Below, piece after piece: positions 16,351-29,278 of a stretch of DNA of 41,113 nucleotides. Below the pieces are notes generated by a model. The model saw nothing but the letters and a program-made list of their open reading frames with translations. It did no database searches and was not told the origin of the DNA. Where the stretch lies: contig JAJYTR010000010.1 in assembly GCA_021792975.1 (NCBI GenBank), forward strand, positions 1 to 41,113, read 5' to 3'. Position 1 is the first letter of the stretch. Each line of letters starts with the position of its first letter. Origin of the DNA: Pseudomonadota bacterium. GTDB taxonomy: Bacteria; Pseudomonadota; Gammaproteobacteria; Xanthomonadales; Rhodanobacteraceae. The position numbers were made by a program, and so were the translations under genes.

Positions 16351-16718
16351 TCACCCATGCCCAGGCCGACCGCCTGTACGGCGACGGCGCCGAGAGCGGC
16401 CACACGTTCCTGTTCACCCTCAACGCGCGCTACATCGTCGACGCCAATGTCGGCGGCAACGCCGCGCGCTGGATCAACCACGGCTGCGATCCCAATTGCG
16501 AGGCCAGTATCCTCGAGCATCCGAGTGGCGATGCACGACGCGACCGCATCGTGATCGAGGCATTGCGCGACATCGCGCCCGGCGAGGAACTGACCTACAA
16601 CTACGGCATCGTGCTGGAGGTACCGCACACCCGGCGCCTGAAGAAACTGTGGGCCTGTCGCTGCGGCGCGCGCGGCTGCGCGGGTACGCTGCTGCAGTCG
16701 CGGCGTCGGATGCCATGA
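16242..16718 (+). CDS. SET-domain lysine methyltransferase with post-SET zinc site
   Basis: This compact 158-residue protein is almost entirely a SET domain plus a post-SET motif. Seen in order: GHGVFA (SET-N), the RFxxHxCxPN-type motif as WINHGCDPNC with N79-H80 and C82, GEELTYNYG with the catalytic-type Y121, and post-SET CRCGARGC (C139, C141, C146). C82 with the three post-SET cysteines can form the usual zinc site near the active centre. SET enzymes methylate protein lysines using S-adenosylmethionine; bacterial targets are poorly known. The start lies inside the reading frame of the upstream glycosyltransferase with no clear ribosome site. The fit to every catalytic motif argues against a pseudogene. 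Confidence 0.88.
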   Translation: MPARFLVCRSAIHGHGVFARVAIPAGTRILDYKGRLITHAQADRLYGDGAESGHTFLFTLNARYIVDANVGGNAARWINHGCDPNCEASILEHPSGDARRDRIVIEALRDIAPGEELTYNYGIVLEVPHTRRLKKLWACRCGARGCAGTLLQSRRRMP

Positions 16719-16785
16719 CCGATGGCGCTTGTGCGGCTGCGGTGGCCGGCCTAGCGTCACGTGATCGTCCTCCCGGAGTGCCGCC

Positions 16786-18849
<2,064 letters not shown>

Positions 18850-18912
18850 CGGCGTCCGCGGCGCGGCGTTCGCCCGTTCCCGGCCGGCGCACTCGCCTTC
18901 TCGATTGATGTC

Positions 18913-18943
18913 ATCCCGGTCGGCCGCAGGGCCGGACCGGGAT
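18913..18943. terminator. GC-rich hairpin in the gap between converging genes
   Basis: Outer stem ATCCCGGTC / GACCGGGAT (9 bp, perfect) is extended by GGCC / GGCC with one bulged G and a GCAG loop. It lies in the 166-base gap between the S9 peptidase and parC, which converge. There is no T run on either strand, so it may be a weak bidirectional terminator or a REP-like palindrome. Confidence 0.45.
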
Positions 18944-19015
18944 CCGGACCCTCGTGCCCGCAGGACCGATGGCAGCGGACTCCGCGGCTTCGACCCGCGC
19001 GGCCGCGTGCGTCGC

Positions 19016-21256
<2,241 letters not shown>

Positions 21257-21287
21257 GCGTCTCGGCGAGGGCCACGGAGAGGCAGGC

Positions 21288-21293
21288 ATTATA
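21288..21293 (-). promoter_or_regulatory. Candidate -10 element for parC
   Basis: The minus strand reads TATAAT, a perfect consensus, 31 bases upstream of the chosen parC ATG. It supports the downstream start: the ATG at 21289 lies inside this element and so could not be translated from it. No strong -35 is seen. Confidence 0.55.
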
Positions 21294-21329
21294 GGCGGCC
21301 GCGTTCACCGGGCCTGCGCGTGGCGCGCG

Positions 21330-21335
21330 TACACT
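21330..21335 (+). promoter_or_regulatory. Candidate -10 element for uvrB (possible leaderless transcript)
   Basis: TACACT ends 7 bases before the uvrB ATG, so transcription from it would start at or next to the start codon. No ribosome site precedes the ATG. No LexA box of either the E. coli or the Xanthomonas type is visible in the 86-base gap. Confidence 0.4.
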
Positions 21336-21342
21336 GCCGCGC

Positions 21343-23367
21343 ATGAGCGAGCGTTTCGAACTCGTCGCCCCCTACGCGCCGGCCGGCGACCAGCCCGAGG
21401 CCATCGCGCGGCTGAGCAGCGGGTTCGAGGCGGGGCTGGCGCACCAGACGCTGCTGGGCGTCACCGGCTCCGGCAAGACCTACACCATCGCCAACGTGGT
21501 GGCGCGGGTGCAGAAGCCCGCCCTGGTGCTGGCGCACAACAAGACGCTGGCGGCGCAGCTGTACGGCGAGTTCAAGGCGTTTTTCCCGCGCAACGCCGTG
21601 GAGTACTTCGTCAGTTACTACGATTACTACCAGCCGGAAGCCTACGTACCCGCCTCGGACACCTACATCGAGAAGGATGCCAGCCGCAACGAGCACATCG
21701 AGCAGATGCGGCTGTCGGCGACCAAGGCGCTGCTGGAGCGGCGCGACGCGCTGATCGTGGCCACGGTGTCCTCGATCTACGGCCTGGGCGATCCGGGCGA
21801 GTACTTCCGCATGGTGCTGCACCTGGTGCGCGGCGACCGCATCGACCGGCGCGAGCTGATCCGGCGCCTCACCGAGATGCAGTACACGCGCAACGAGCTG
21901 GCACTGGAACGCGGCAGCTACCGCGTGCGCGGCGAGATGGTGGATGTGTTCCCCGCCGAGAACGAAAGCGAGGCACTGCGCATCGAGCTGTTCGAGGGCG
22001 AGATCGAGAACCTGGCCCTGTTCGACCCGCTCACTGGCGCGGTCACCCGCCGTCTGCCGCGCTATACGGTGTATCCGGGATCGCATTACGTCAGCACGCG
22101 GCGTACCGTGCTGCAGGCGATCGACACCATCAAGGACGAACTGCGGGAACGGCTGGCCCAGCTGCACGCGGCCGGTCGCCTGGTCGAGGCGCAGCGCCTG
22201 CAGCAGCGTACGCAGTTCGACCTGGAGATGCTGGCCGAAGTGGGTTACTGCAACGGCGTCGAGAACTACTCGCGCCATCTCACCGGCCACATGCCCGGCG
22301 AGCCGCCGCCCTGCCTGTACGACTACCTGCCGGCCGACGCGCTGCTGGTGGTGGACGAATCGCACGTCACCATCCCGCAGTTGGGCGCCATGTACAAGGG
22401 CGACCGCTCGCGCAAGGAAACCCTGGTGGAGTTCGGCTTCCGCCTGCTCTCGGCGCTGGACAACCGGCCGCTGAAATTCGAGGAGTGGGAACGCCGCGCG
22501 CCGCGCACCATCTTCGTGTCGGCCACGCCGGGCTCGTACGAGCTGCAGCATTCGCGCGGCGAAGTGGTCGAACTGGTGGTGCGGCCCACCGGCCTGGTCG
22601 ATCCGCGGATCGAGGTGCGCCCGGCACGCACCCAGGTGGACGACCTGCTGGGCGAGATCCGCGCACGGGTGGCGCAGGGCGACCGCGTGCTGGTGACCAC
22701 GCTGACCAAACGCATGGCCGAGAACCTCACCGAATTCCTCGACGAGCACGGCGTGCGCGTGCGCTACCTGCACTCGGACGTGGAGACGGTGGAGCGCGTG
22801 GAGATCATCCGCGACCTGCGCCTGGGCGCCTTCGACGTGCTGGTGGGCATCAACCTGCTGCGCGAGGGGCTGGACATGCCGGAAGTCTCGCTGGTGGCGG
22901 TGCTGGACGCCGACAAGGAAGGTTTCCTGCGCTCGACCACCTCGCTGATCCAGACCGTCGGCCGCGCCGCGCGCAACCTGCGTGGCACCGCGATCCTCTA
23001 CGCCGACACGGTAACGCCCTCGATACAGGCCGCCATTGACGAGACCGCGCGCCGGCGCAACAAGCAGACCGCATACAACGAGGTGCACGGCATCACTCCA
23101 CGCGGCGTGCAGACCGCCGTCCGCGACATCATGGAAGGCGCACGCGAGCCTTACGCCGCACCCAGGGCCCGGGGACGCGGCCGCGTGGCCGCGGCATCGG
23201 TCGCGCCGCCGTGCGTGGCCGAAGCGCTGCCACCTGCGCAGATGGCCGCCGAGATCAAGCGCCTGGAAGCCGCCATGCTGCTGCACGCCGAGAACCTCGA
23301 GTTCGAGGAAGCGGCGCGATTGCGCGACGAGATCGCGCGCCTGCGCAGGATGCAGCCGGCGGCCTGA
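21343..23367 (+). CDS. uvrB: Excinuclease ABC subunit B
   Basis: This 674-residue helicase-like damage-verification subunit of nucleotide excision repair has the normal length (E. coli 673). Walker A is [10 protein letters not shown] (K45). The DNA-clamping beta-hairpin is visible as [12 protein letters not shown] (about 92-103), and the DEAD-like box reads VVDESHVT. Helicase motifs QTVGRAARN and [22 protein letters not shown] follow. The C-terminal UVR motif, which contacts UvrA and UvrC, is [28 protein letters not shown] split over residues 637-664. The ATG is fixed by family alignment ([20 protein letters not shown]). It converges on the amidase gene with 17 bases between. Confidence 0.98.
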   Translation: MSERFELVAPYAPAGDQPEAIARLSSGFEAGLAHQTLLGVTGSGKTYTIANVVARVQKPALVLAHNKTLAAQLYGEFKAFFPRNAVEYFVSYYDYYQPEAYVPASDTYIEKDASRNEHIEQMRLSATKALLERRDALIVATVSSIYGLGDPGEYFRMVLHLVRGDRIDRRELIRRLTEMQYTRNELALERGSYRVRGEMVDVFPAENESEALRIELFEGEIENLALFDPLTGAVTRRLPRYTVYPGSHYVSTRRTVLQAIDTIKDELRERLAQLHAAGRLVEAQRLQQRTQFDLEMLAEVGYCNGVENYSRHLTGHMPGEPPPCLYDYLPADALLVVDESHVTIPQLGAMYKGDRSRKETLVEFGFRLLSALDNRPLKFEEWERRAPRTIFVSATPGSYELQHSRGEVVELVVRPTGLVDPRIEVRPARTQVDDLLGEIRARVAQGDRVLVTTLTKRMAENLTEFLDEHGVRVRYLHSDVETVERVEIIRDLRLGAFDVLVGINLLREGLDMPEVSLVAVLDADKEGFLRSTTSLIQTVGRAARNLRGTAILYADTVTPSIQAAIDETARRRNKQTAYNEVHGITPRGVQTAVRDIMEGAREPYAAPRARGRGRVAAASVAPPCVAEALPPAQMAAEIKRLEAAMLLHAENLEFEEAARLRDEIARLRRMQPAA

Positions 23368-23384
23368 ACGACGCTGCGCGTCCG

Positions 23385-23954
23385 TCAGCGTGGCGTGCCG
23401 GGCGTGCCGATACGCTGCCAGGTCCGATCGGCCAGCACCGCATCCCAGGGAAACCGCGGACCAGGATCACGCTTGCGCCAGACCTGCTGCGTGGCGTCAT
23501 CGCTGGCCGGAACGCGCGTGCGATCGAGATCCTCGTGGCCGGCGATGCGGCGCAGGCCGGGCAGCCGTGCCTGCAGGTCACGCAACAGCACCAGCAGGGC
23601 ATCGATCTGGGCCGCAGGGTACGGTTCGCTCATCGATTGATGGCGCGTGTCCAGCCAGTGCGGCCAGCGGCCGCGGTTGATCAGTTCGATGCCGATCGCG
23701 TGCTCATTGTGACCGCGGATGTGGTGCGCCACGCGCGTCTCCTGCACGAAGCGGTAGCCGCTTCCGTCGCGGTCGATGTAGTAGTGCCCGCTGTTGCCGG
23801 TGCCGTCCGCGTACAGGACGCGCTCGCCGTACTCGCGCGCCGCGGCCAGATCGGGCAGTTCGGTGCAGTGGATCACCACCAGGTCGATTGCCGGGGCGGT
23901 GCGCGCGGCCAGTCGTTCCGCATACGGCAGGGGCCAGTCGAGGATGGGCGGCAT
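23385..23954 (-). CDS. N-acetylmuramoyl-L-alanine amidase, family 2 (AmpD-like)
   Basis: This 189-residue protein carries an Amidase_2 domain. Zinc ligands are visible: His in VVIHCTE, His in IAGHEDLDRTR and Asp in RKRDPGPRFPW. HYYIDRDG, HIRGHNEHAIGIELINRG and the DPGP signature also fit. The segment between the second His and DPGP is about a dozen residues longer than in E. coli AmpD. No signal peptide is seen, so a cytoplasmic role in recycling anhydro-muropeptides is likely. The start at MPPILDWPLP was chosen over an in-frame ATG at 24008, which adds 18 poorly conserved-looking residues; neither has a strong ribosome site, so the start is uncertain. Confidence 0.87.
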   Translation of the reverse strand: MPPILDWPLPYAERLAARTAPAIDLVVIHCTELPDLAAAREYGERVLYADGTGNSGHYYIDRDGSGYRFVQETRVAHHIRGHNEHAIGIELINRGRWPHWLDTRHQSMSEPYPAAQIDALLVLLRDLQARLPGLRRIAGHEDLDRTRVPASDDATQQVWRKRDPGPRFPWDAVLADRTWQRIGTPGTPR

Positions 23955-24070
23955 GGACGGAGTGTGGCATGCGCCGGGGATCGGCGGGTGCGACCGCGCT
24001 GATACCATCGGCGCATGACTTCTTTTCCTCCTCTCGCGGCCGCACCCCGACGGTGCGGCGGCGCGGCGTC

Positions 24071-24598
24071 ATGAGCGCGGCACGCGGCCGTGTGGTGCTG
24101 TCGCACGGCATGGACAGCGGCCCGCAGGCGGTCAAGATCGGCGCTCTGGCCGACGTGGCCCGACAACTGGGCTGGAATCCGCTGCTGCCCGACTATCGCG
24201 ATCTGGACGCGCAGGGGCTGGCCGCCGCTGCTGCGCCGCGCCTGGCGCGTCTGCTGGCGCTGATTGCGGACGGCGTGCCCTGCGTCCTGGCCGGCTCCAG
24301 TTTCGGCGCGTTCGTCTCCGGCCTGGCCTCGCTGCAAAGTGCGCCGCGCGGCCTGTTCCTGCTGGCCACGCCGCCGCTGATCCCGGGATTTGCGCAGCCA
24401 TTCGCCTTGCGCGAGGGGGTGCCGGCGTGCCTGGTGCATGGCTGGCGGGACACGTTGTGTCCGGTGGAGGCGGCGTTCGATCTGGCCCGACGTTACCGTG
24501 CCGAGCTGCTGCTGCTGGATGACGACCACAGGCTCTCGTCGCAGGTGCAGCCGATCGCCGACCACTTCCGGCATTTTCTCGCGCGCATCGCGGCATGA
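24071..24598 (+). CDS. Small alpha/beta hydrolase
   Basis: This 175-residue single-domain alpha/beta hydrolase has a complete triad: Ser in the nucleophile elbow AGSSFGAF, Asp in VHGWRDTLCP, and His in LDDDHRLSS. The N-terminal VVLSHGMDSGP holds the oxyanion-type HG. It resembles small YqiA/dienelactone-hydrolase-like esterases; no substrate can be inferred. The ATG at 24071 matches the beginning of the fold; the frame is open upstream but is not protein-like there. Its stop overlaps the ATG of rlmKL (ATGA), so translation is coupled. Confidence 0.83.
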   Translation: MSAARGRVVLSHGMDSGPQAVKIGALADVARQLGWNPLLPDYRDLDAQGLAAAAAPRLARLLALIADGVPCVLAGSSFGAFVSGLASLQSAPRGLFLLATPPLIPGFAQPFALREGVPACLVHGWRDTLCPVEAAFDLARRYRAELLLLDDDHRLSSQVQPIADHFRHFLARIAA

Positions 24599-26784
24599 GC
24601 GGAATGTTTGTCACCTGTGCGCGCGGCCTCGAGGAGCTGCTGCGCGACGAAATCGCCGCGCTCGGCATCGCACCGGCGCGTGCCACGGTAGCCGGCGTGC
24701 ACGCCGAAGGCGATCTGGCGGCGGCGTATCGCGTCTGCCTGCTGTCGCGCCTCGCCAGCCGCGTGCTGTGGCCGCTGGCGCGCTTCGCCGCCGCCGATGC
24801 GCGCGCGCTGTACGCCGGCGTGCAGGCGATCGACTGGTCGGCACATCTGGCGCCGGCGGGATCGCTGGCGGTCGACGCCAACGTGGCGCAAAGCGCGCTG
24901 GCGCACAGCCTGTTCGCGGCACAGACGGTCAAGGACGCCGTCGTCGACCAGCTGCGCGAAGCGCACGGGCTGCGGCCCGACGTGGACCGCGAAGATCCCG
25001 ACCTGCGCATCAATCTGCATCTGCACCGCGACCAGGCGGTGCTCTCGCTGGATCTCTCCGGCGCACCGCTGCACCAGCGCGGCTGGCGCCGGCAGCAGGG
25101 CACCGCGCCGCTGAAGGAGAACGTGGCCGCGGCGCTGCTGCTGCGTGCGCACTGGCCGCAGATCTACGCCGGGGGCGGGCTGCTGTTCGATCCACTGTGC
25201 GGTTCCGGCACGCTGCTGATCGAGGGCGCACTGATGGCGGCCGGCGTTGCGCCGGGCCTGGCACGCGCGCGTTTCGGCTTCGAGGGCTGGCGCGGCCACG
25301 ATGCGGTGCTGTGGCAGCAGTTGCGCAGCCAGGCCGAGGTGCAGGCACGGGCTGCGCTGGCCGCGCTGCGTCCGGTGTTCCATGGCCGCGACCGCGACCC
25401 GGACGCACTGGCCGCCGCGCGCGGCAACGCGCAGCGGGCGGGCGTGGCCGGTTTCATCCATCTGGAACGCGGCGACGTCGCGCATATGCTGCCGCCGGCC
25501 GCGGAGGCGGGCGGCCTGCTGGCGGGCAATCCGCCGTACGGCGAGCGGCTGGGCGAACGGCAGGAAGTGCTGGCGCTCTACCGCACGCTGGGCGAGCGCC
25601 TGCGCGAGCACTTCGCCGGCTGGCGTGCGGCTTTGCTGTTCGGCGAGCAGGGCGATGGCCACATGCTGGGACTCAAGCCTGTGCGCACGCAGCGGCTGTA
25701 CAACGGCGCGCTGGCCTGCACGCTGCTTCAGTTCGAGATTCGCGGCGCCGGGGTCGCGCCCGCCGCCGAAACCACGTCCCCGCCGCTGCCGGCCGCGGCA
25801 CAGATGGTGTTCAACCGCCTGCGCAAACGCCACGGACACCTGCGCAAGCGCCTGGCACGCGAGCGCATCGATTGTTTCCGCTGTTACGACGCCGACCTCC
25901 CGGAATACGCCGCGGCCATCGACGTCTATCACGGCCGCGACCTCGGTGCGTCCGCTGCCGCCGCACCCGCGGACGCACCCGTCCGGCGCTGGCTGCACGT
26001 GCAGGAATACCAGGCACCCGCCGGCATCGATCGCGCCGTGGCAGCGGCACGGCTGCAGGATCTGCTGCGCGCCGCAGGGCGCGCGTTCGAGGTGCCGCGC
26101 GCACGCATCGCCCTCAAGATCCGCGCGCGCGGCCGTGGCGGCGCGCACTACGGCCGCATGGACGAACGCGGGCAATGGCTCGAGGTGAGCGAATGCGGCC
26201 TGCACTTCCGCGTCAATCTGTTCGATTACCTCGACACCGGTCTGTTCCTCGACCACCGCAACGTGCGGGTGCGGCTGCGCGAGCTGGCGGCCGGCCGCCA
26301 GGTGCTCAACCTGTTCGCCTACACCGGAACCGGCAGTGTCTGCGCGGCCGCAGGCGGCGCGCGCAGCACCACGAGCGTGGATCTGTCCGCCACCTATCTG
26401 GAATGGGCGGGCTGGAATCTGCTGCGCAACGGGTTCCGTGGCGACGCGCACCGGCTGGTGCAGGCGGATGCACGCGCATTCCTGCAGGCCGACACGCGCC
26501 GCTACGGCCTGGTCTACGTGGATCCGCCGACCTTCTCCAATTCCAAGCGCGCCGAGGATTTCGATGTGCAGCGCGACCACGTCGGACTGCTGCGCGCCTG
26601 CGCGGCCCGGCTGGAGTCCGGCGGCATCATCGTGTTCTCGAACAACTTCAGGCGGTTCCGTCTCGATTCCGTCGCGCTGTCCGATGCCGGTCTCGAAGTG
26701 GAGGACTGGTCGGCGGCCAGTGTGCCGTTCGATTTCGCGCGCCGCGGCGGCATCCACGGCTGCTGGCTGCTGCGCACGCGCTGA
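24595..26784 (+). CDS. rlmL: Bifunctional 23S rRNA methyltransferase RlmKL (m2G2445 and m7G2069)
   Basis: This 729-residue fusion (E. coli RlmKL 702) methylates two guanosines in the peptidyl-transferase region of 23S rRNA. Seen in order: the N-terminal ferredoxin-like/THUMP domain (FVTCARGLEELLRDEI), the RlmL methyltransferase with DPLCGSGTLLIEGA (D199) and the N2-guanine signature NPPY at 312-315, then the RlmK domain with NLFAYTGTGSVCAAAGGA and VDPPTFSNSKR (D643). Both active sites appear intact. It is coupled to the upstream hydrolase through ATGA. The end is clear at a TGA, with 81 bases to the next gene. Confidence 0.96.
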   Translation: MSGMFVTCARGLEELLRDEIAALGIAPARATVAGVHAEGDLAAAYRVCLLSRLASRVLWPLARFAAADARALYAGVQAIDWSAHLAPAGSLAVDANVAQSALAHSLFAAQTVKDAVVDQLREAHGLRPDVDREDPDLRINLHLHRDQAVLSLDLSGAPLHQRGWRRQQGTAPLKENVAAALLLRAHWPQIYAGGGLLFDPLCGSGTLLIEGALMAAGVAPGLARARFGFEGWRGHDAVLWQQLRSQAEVQARAALAALRPVFHGRDRDPDALAAARGNAQRAGVAGFIHLERGDVAHMLPPAAEAGGLLAGNPPYGERLGERQEVLALYRTLGERLREHFAGWRAALLFGEQGDGHMLGLKPVRTQRLYNGALACTLLQFEIRGAGVAPAAETTSPPLPAAAQMVFNRLRKRHGHLRKRLARERIDCFRCYDADLPEYAAAIDVYHGRDLGASAAAAPADAPVRRWLHVQEYQAPAGIDRAVAAARLQDLLRAAGRAFEVPRARIALKIRARGRGGAHYGRMDERGQWLEVSECGLHFRVNLFDYLDTGLFLDHRNVRVRLRELAAGRQVLNLFAYTGTGSVCAAAGGARSTTSVDLSATYLEWAGWNLLRNGFRGDAHRLVQADARAFLQADTRRYGLVYVDPPTFSNSKRAEDFDVQRDHVGLLRACAARLESGGIIVFSNNFRRFRLDSVALSDAGLEVEDWSAASVPFDFARRGGIHGCWLLRTR

Positions 26785-26865
26785 ATGCCGTGCGCCGCGC
26801 CCGGCGCGGTTCAAAGCGTGTTCATCGCCGCCGGTGAAGCATGTGCCTGCAACCGGAGAACCCTC

Positions 26866-27408
26866 ATGAACGCATCCTCGCAAGGTAAACGTCGCTGGGC
26901 TCTGGGCCTGCTGGCGGGCCTGGCCGTGCTGGCCGCACCGGTGGCGATAGCCGACCCGCTGGGTTTCAGTCTGGGCCTGTTCGGACCGGGCTATGGCATC
27001 AGTTACTCGGGCTGTGGCGGCCGTTGGTGCGACGGGCGCGGGTTCGTAAGCGCCTATGTGAGTTCAGGCTGGGGCTGGGGCGACGATGACAATGGTCCGG
27101 TCTACTATGCGCCCGCCTATTATCAGCCGGCCCCCGTCTACTACTCGCGGGTGATCTATCGCCAGCCGGTCGAGCGCGTGTATTACTCCGAAGAAGGCTG
27201 GCGCGGCCGTTACTGGGAGGACCGCGGCTGGCGCGATCGCGGCTGGCGTGAGGGCGACGGCTGGCGCGGCCGCGAGGGCTGGCACCGTGACGGCGAGGGT
27301 GGCTGGCGCCGCGGCGGCGACCATGGCTGGCGGGGCCGGGACGGACACGGCGACCGCCACGGCGGCGACCGCGGCTATTGGCGCCACGATCACGGCGGCG
27401 GCCACTGA
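26866..27408 (+). CDS. Small secreted Gly/Trp/Arg-repeat protein of unknown function
   Basis: This 180-residue protein has a signal peptide ending at AIA (residue 29). A Gly-rich segment with two Cys (SGCGGRWCDGRG) follows, then a Tyr/Pro-rich stretch (PVYYAPAYYQPAPVYYSR). The C-terminal half is built of irregular GWR/GWRGR repeats and ends rich in His, Gly and Asp. The ATG has GGAGA 8 bases upstream. I do not recognise a named family. Similar low-complexity secreted proteins occur in Lysobacterales, but no function is known to me. The aromatic/Arg/His composition could suit surface, nucleic-acid or metal binding; this is speculation. It converges on rnhB. Confidence 0.8.
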   Translation: MNASSQGKRRWALGLLAGLAVLAAPVAIADPLGFSLGLFGPGYGISYSGCGGRWCDGRGFVSAYVSSGWGWGDDDNGPVYYAPAYYQPAPVYYSRVIYRQPVERVYYSEEGWRGRYWEDRGWRDRGWREGDGWRGREGWHRDGEGGWRRGGDHGWRGRDGHGDRHGGDRGYWRHDHGGGH

Positions 27409-27449
27409 CCGTCGCCGCGCGGTTCGCGCCGCTGCTCTGGCGGCAGCAT

Positions 27450-28079
27450 TCAGTCGCCGCCGAGCATTCTGCGCACCGGCGCGAAGCTGCGCCGGTGCTC
27501 CGCGCAGGGGCCCAGTCTGCGCAGCGCCTGCAGGTGCATCGGCACCGGGTAGCCCTTGTGCAGGGCGAAGCCATAGCCCGGATAGCGGGCGTCCAGCGCG
27601 ATCATGTGCCGGTCGCGCGCCACCTTGGCCAGAATCGAAGCGGCGCTGATTACCGCCTCGGTAGCGTCGCCGCGCACCAGGGCGCGTGCGGGGCAGGGCG
27701 GATCGCGCGGCAGGCGGTTGCCGTCGACCAGTGCCAGCGCGGGCGGCGGTGACAGCGCACGCAGTGCGCGCGTCATACCGGCCAGCGTGGCTTCGAGGAT
27801 ATTGAGCCGGTCGATCTCGGCGGCGCTGACGAATTCGATGTGCCACGCCAGGGCGCGGTCCCGGATCGCGTCGAACAGGGCCTCGCGGCGCGTGGCGGGG
27901 AGGACTTTCGAGTCGGCCAGTCCGGCGATGGAGCGCCGCGGATCGAGCATGACCGCGCCCACCACCACCGGTCCGGCCAGCGGGCCGCGGCCGGCTTCAT
28001 CCACGCCAGCCACCCTCTCCGCCACGGGGATGCCGGTGCCGGCGGACAGGCCGCCGGCGGCGGGACGGCCGCGCTTCAT
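27450..28079 (-). CDS. rnhB: Ribonuclease HII
   Basis: This 209-residue enzyme (E. coli 198) nicks RNA-DNA hybrids and single ribonucleotides embedded in DNA. The catalytic DEDD set is visible: D27 and E28 in [16 protein letters not shown]119 in LVDGN and D138 in [21 protein letters not shown]. The C-terminal [16 protein letters not shown] is the family signature. The ATG overlaps the lpxB stop (ATGA). It is the last gene of the pyrH-to-rnhB cluster; dnaE, which often follows, is not present. Confidence 0.96.
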   Translation of the reverse strand: MKRGRPAAGGLSAGTGIPVAERVAGVDEAGRGPLAGPVVVGAVMLDPRRSIAGLADSKVLPATRREALFDAIRDRALAWHIEFVSAAEIDRLNILEATLAGMTRALRALSPPPALALVDGNRLPRDPPCPARALVRGDATEAVISAASILAKVARDRHMIALDARYPGYGFALHKGYPVPMHLQALRRLGPCAEHRRSFAPVRRMLGGD

Positions 28080-29269
28080 GGTGCAGCCTCGATCAGATCA
28101 CCCAGGGCCTCCGCCGCGGCCTCTGCCGCACCGCGGCCGCCGGGCGCGCGCAGCGCCTCGTGCAGGGCCGGGAAAGCAGCGCGTTGCGCCTGTGCCTGCC
28201 GGGCGCCGTCCAGCAGCGGCAGCAGCGCTTCGGCCAGCCGGGGCGCATTGCAGTCGCGCTGCATGAACTCCGGGACCAGGTCGCGGCCGGCCAGGATGTT
28301 GGGCAGGCTGTAGCGTGTGGTGCGCAGCAGGCCCAGATGCCGCACGAGCATGTGGGTCAACGGCGCGATGCGGTATGCCACCACCATGGGGCACCGCGCC
28401 AGTGTCGCTTCCAGCGCGGCGGTGCCCGAGGCCAGCAGCGCCGCATCGGCGGCGCGCAGCAGCAGGTCCGCCCGTCCGTCCAGCAGGCGCACGCGCACCG
28501 GCGGCAGCTTGCGGTCACGCAGCGCCGTCTCGACCGCGGGCCGCAGCGCAGGGCGCGCCACCGGCAGCACCACCTGCAGCCGCGGGCGTGCGGCCAGCAG
28601 CTGCCGGGCCGCGTCGAGGAACGGCGGCAGCAGGCGCGTCAGTTCGCCGCCGCGGCTGCCGGGCAGCAGCGCCAGCAGAGATGCGGCGTCGTCCAGCCCC
28701 AGCGCGCGCCGTGCAGCCATGCGGTCCGGTCCACCGTCGAAGCGGTCGGCCAGCGGGTGACCGACGAAGCGGGCGTCCACGCCGTGACGGGTGTAGATCG
28801 GCGGTTCCATCGGAAACACGCACAGCACGCGCGCGGCGCTGCGGCCGATCGTGCGCGCGCGCCTCTCGCGCCAGGCCCACACGGAAGGGCTGACGTAATG
28901 CGCGGTCCGCAGGCCGGCGCTCCGCAGGCGCCGTTCGACCGCCAGATTGAAATCCGGCGCATCGATGCCCACGGTCAGCGTGGGCCGTTCCTGCAACAGC
29001 CGACGCAGCAGCGCGCGGCGCAGCCGCAGCAGCCGCGGCAGGTGCCGCAGTACCTCGGCAAGACCCATCAGCGAAAGCTCGCCGATGTCGTGCCAGCATT
29101 CCAGGCCCTGCGCGCGCATGTGCGCGCCGCCGATGCCGGCGAAGCGCGCGTGCGGGAAGCGCCGCCGCAGCGCGGCCAGCAGGTCGCCGCCCAGCAGGTC
29201 GCCCGAGGCCTCGCCCGCCAGCAGCGCGATCAGCGGACCCGGACTGCAGCAGCCGTGCGCGGACTGCAC
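28076..29269 (-). CDS. lpxB: Lipid-A-disaccharide synthase
   Basis: This 397-residue GT19 enzyme joins UDP-2,3-diacylglucosamine and 2,3-diacylglucosamine-1-phosphate to the lipid A disaccharide at the inner membrane. Family motifs are [84 protein letters not shown] and [12 protein letters not shown]. The start is a GTG at 29269, 9 bases after the lpxA stop. The N-terminal dozen residues before PLIALLAGE are non-conserved, so a slightly later start cannot be ruled out. Its stop overlaps the rnhB ATG. Confidence 0.95.
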   Translation of the reverse strand: MQSAHGCCSPGPLIALLAGEASGDLLGGDLLAALRRRFPHARFAGIGGAHMRAQGLECWHDIGELSLMGLAEVLRHLPRLLRLRRALLRRLLQERPTLTVGIDAPDFNLAVERRLRSAGLRTAHYVSPSVWAWRERRARTIGRSAARVLCVFPMEPPIYTRHGVDARFVGHPLADRFDGGPDRMAARRALGLDDAASLLALLPGSRGGELTRLLPPFLDAARQLLAARPRLQVVLPVARPALRPAVETALRDRKLPPVRVRLLDGRADLLLRAADAALLASGTAALEATLARCPMVVAYRIAPLTHMLVRHLGLLRTTRYSLPNILAGRDLVPEFMQRDCNAPRLAEALLPLLDGARQAQAQRAAFPALHEALRAPGGRGAAEAAAEALGDLIEAAP

Positions 29270-29278
29270 AAGCCGGGC

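Noticed and set aside
24493-26883. Open frame of 796 codons on the minus strand across rlmKL
   Set aside because: It mirrors the rlmKL codons; low-complexity translation, no start context, and all family motifs lie on the plus strand.
27422-27440. Possible terminator hairpin between the secreted protein and rnhB
   Set aside because: Only a 5-bp GCCGC/GCGGC stem with a long loop and no T run; too weak to call.
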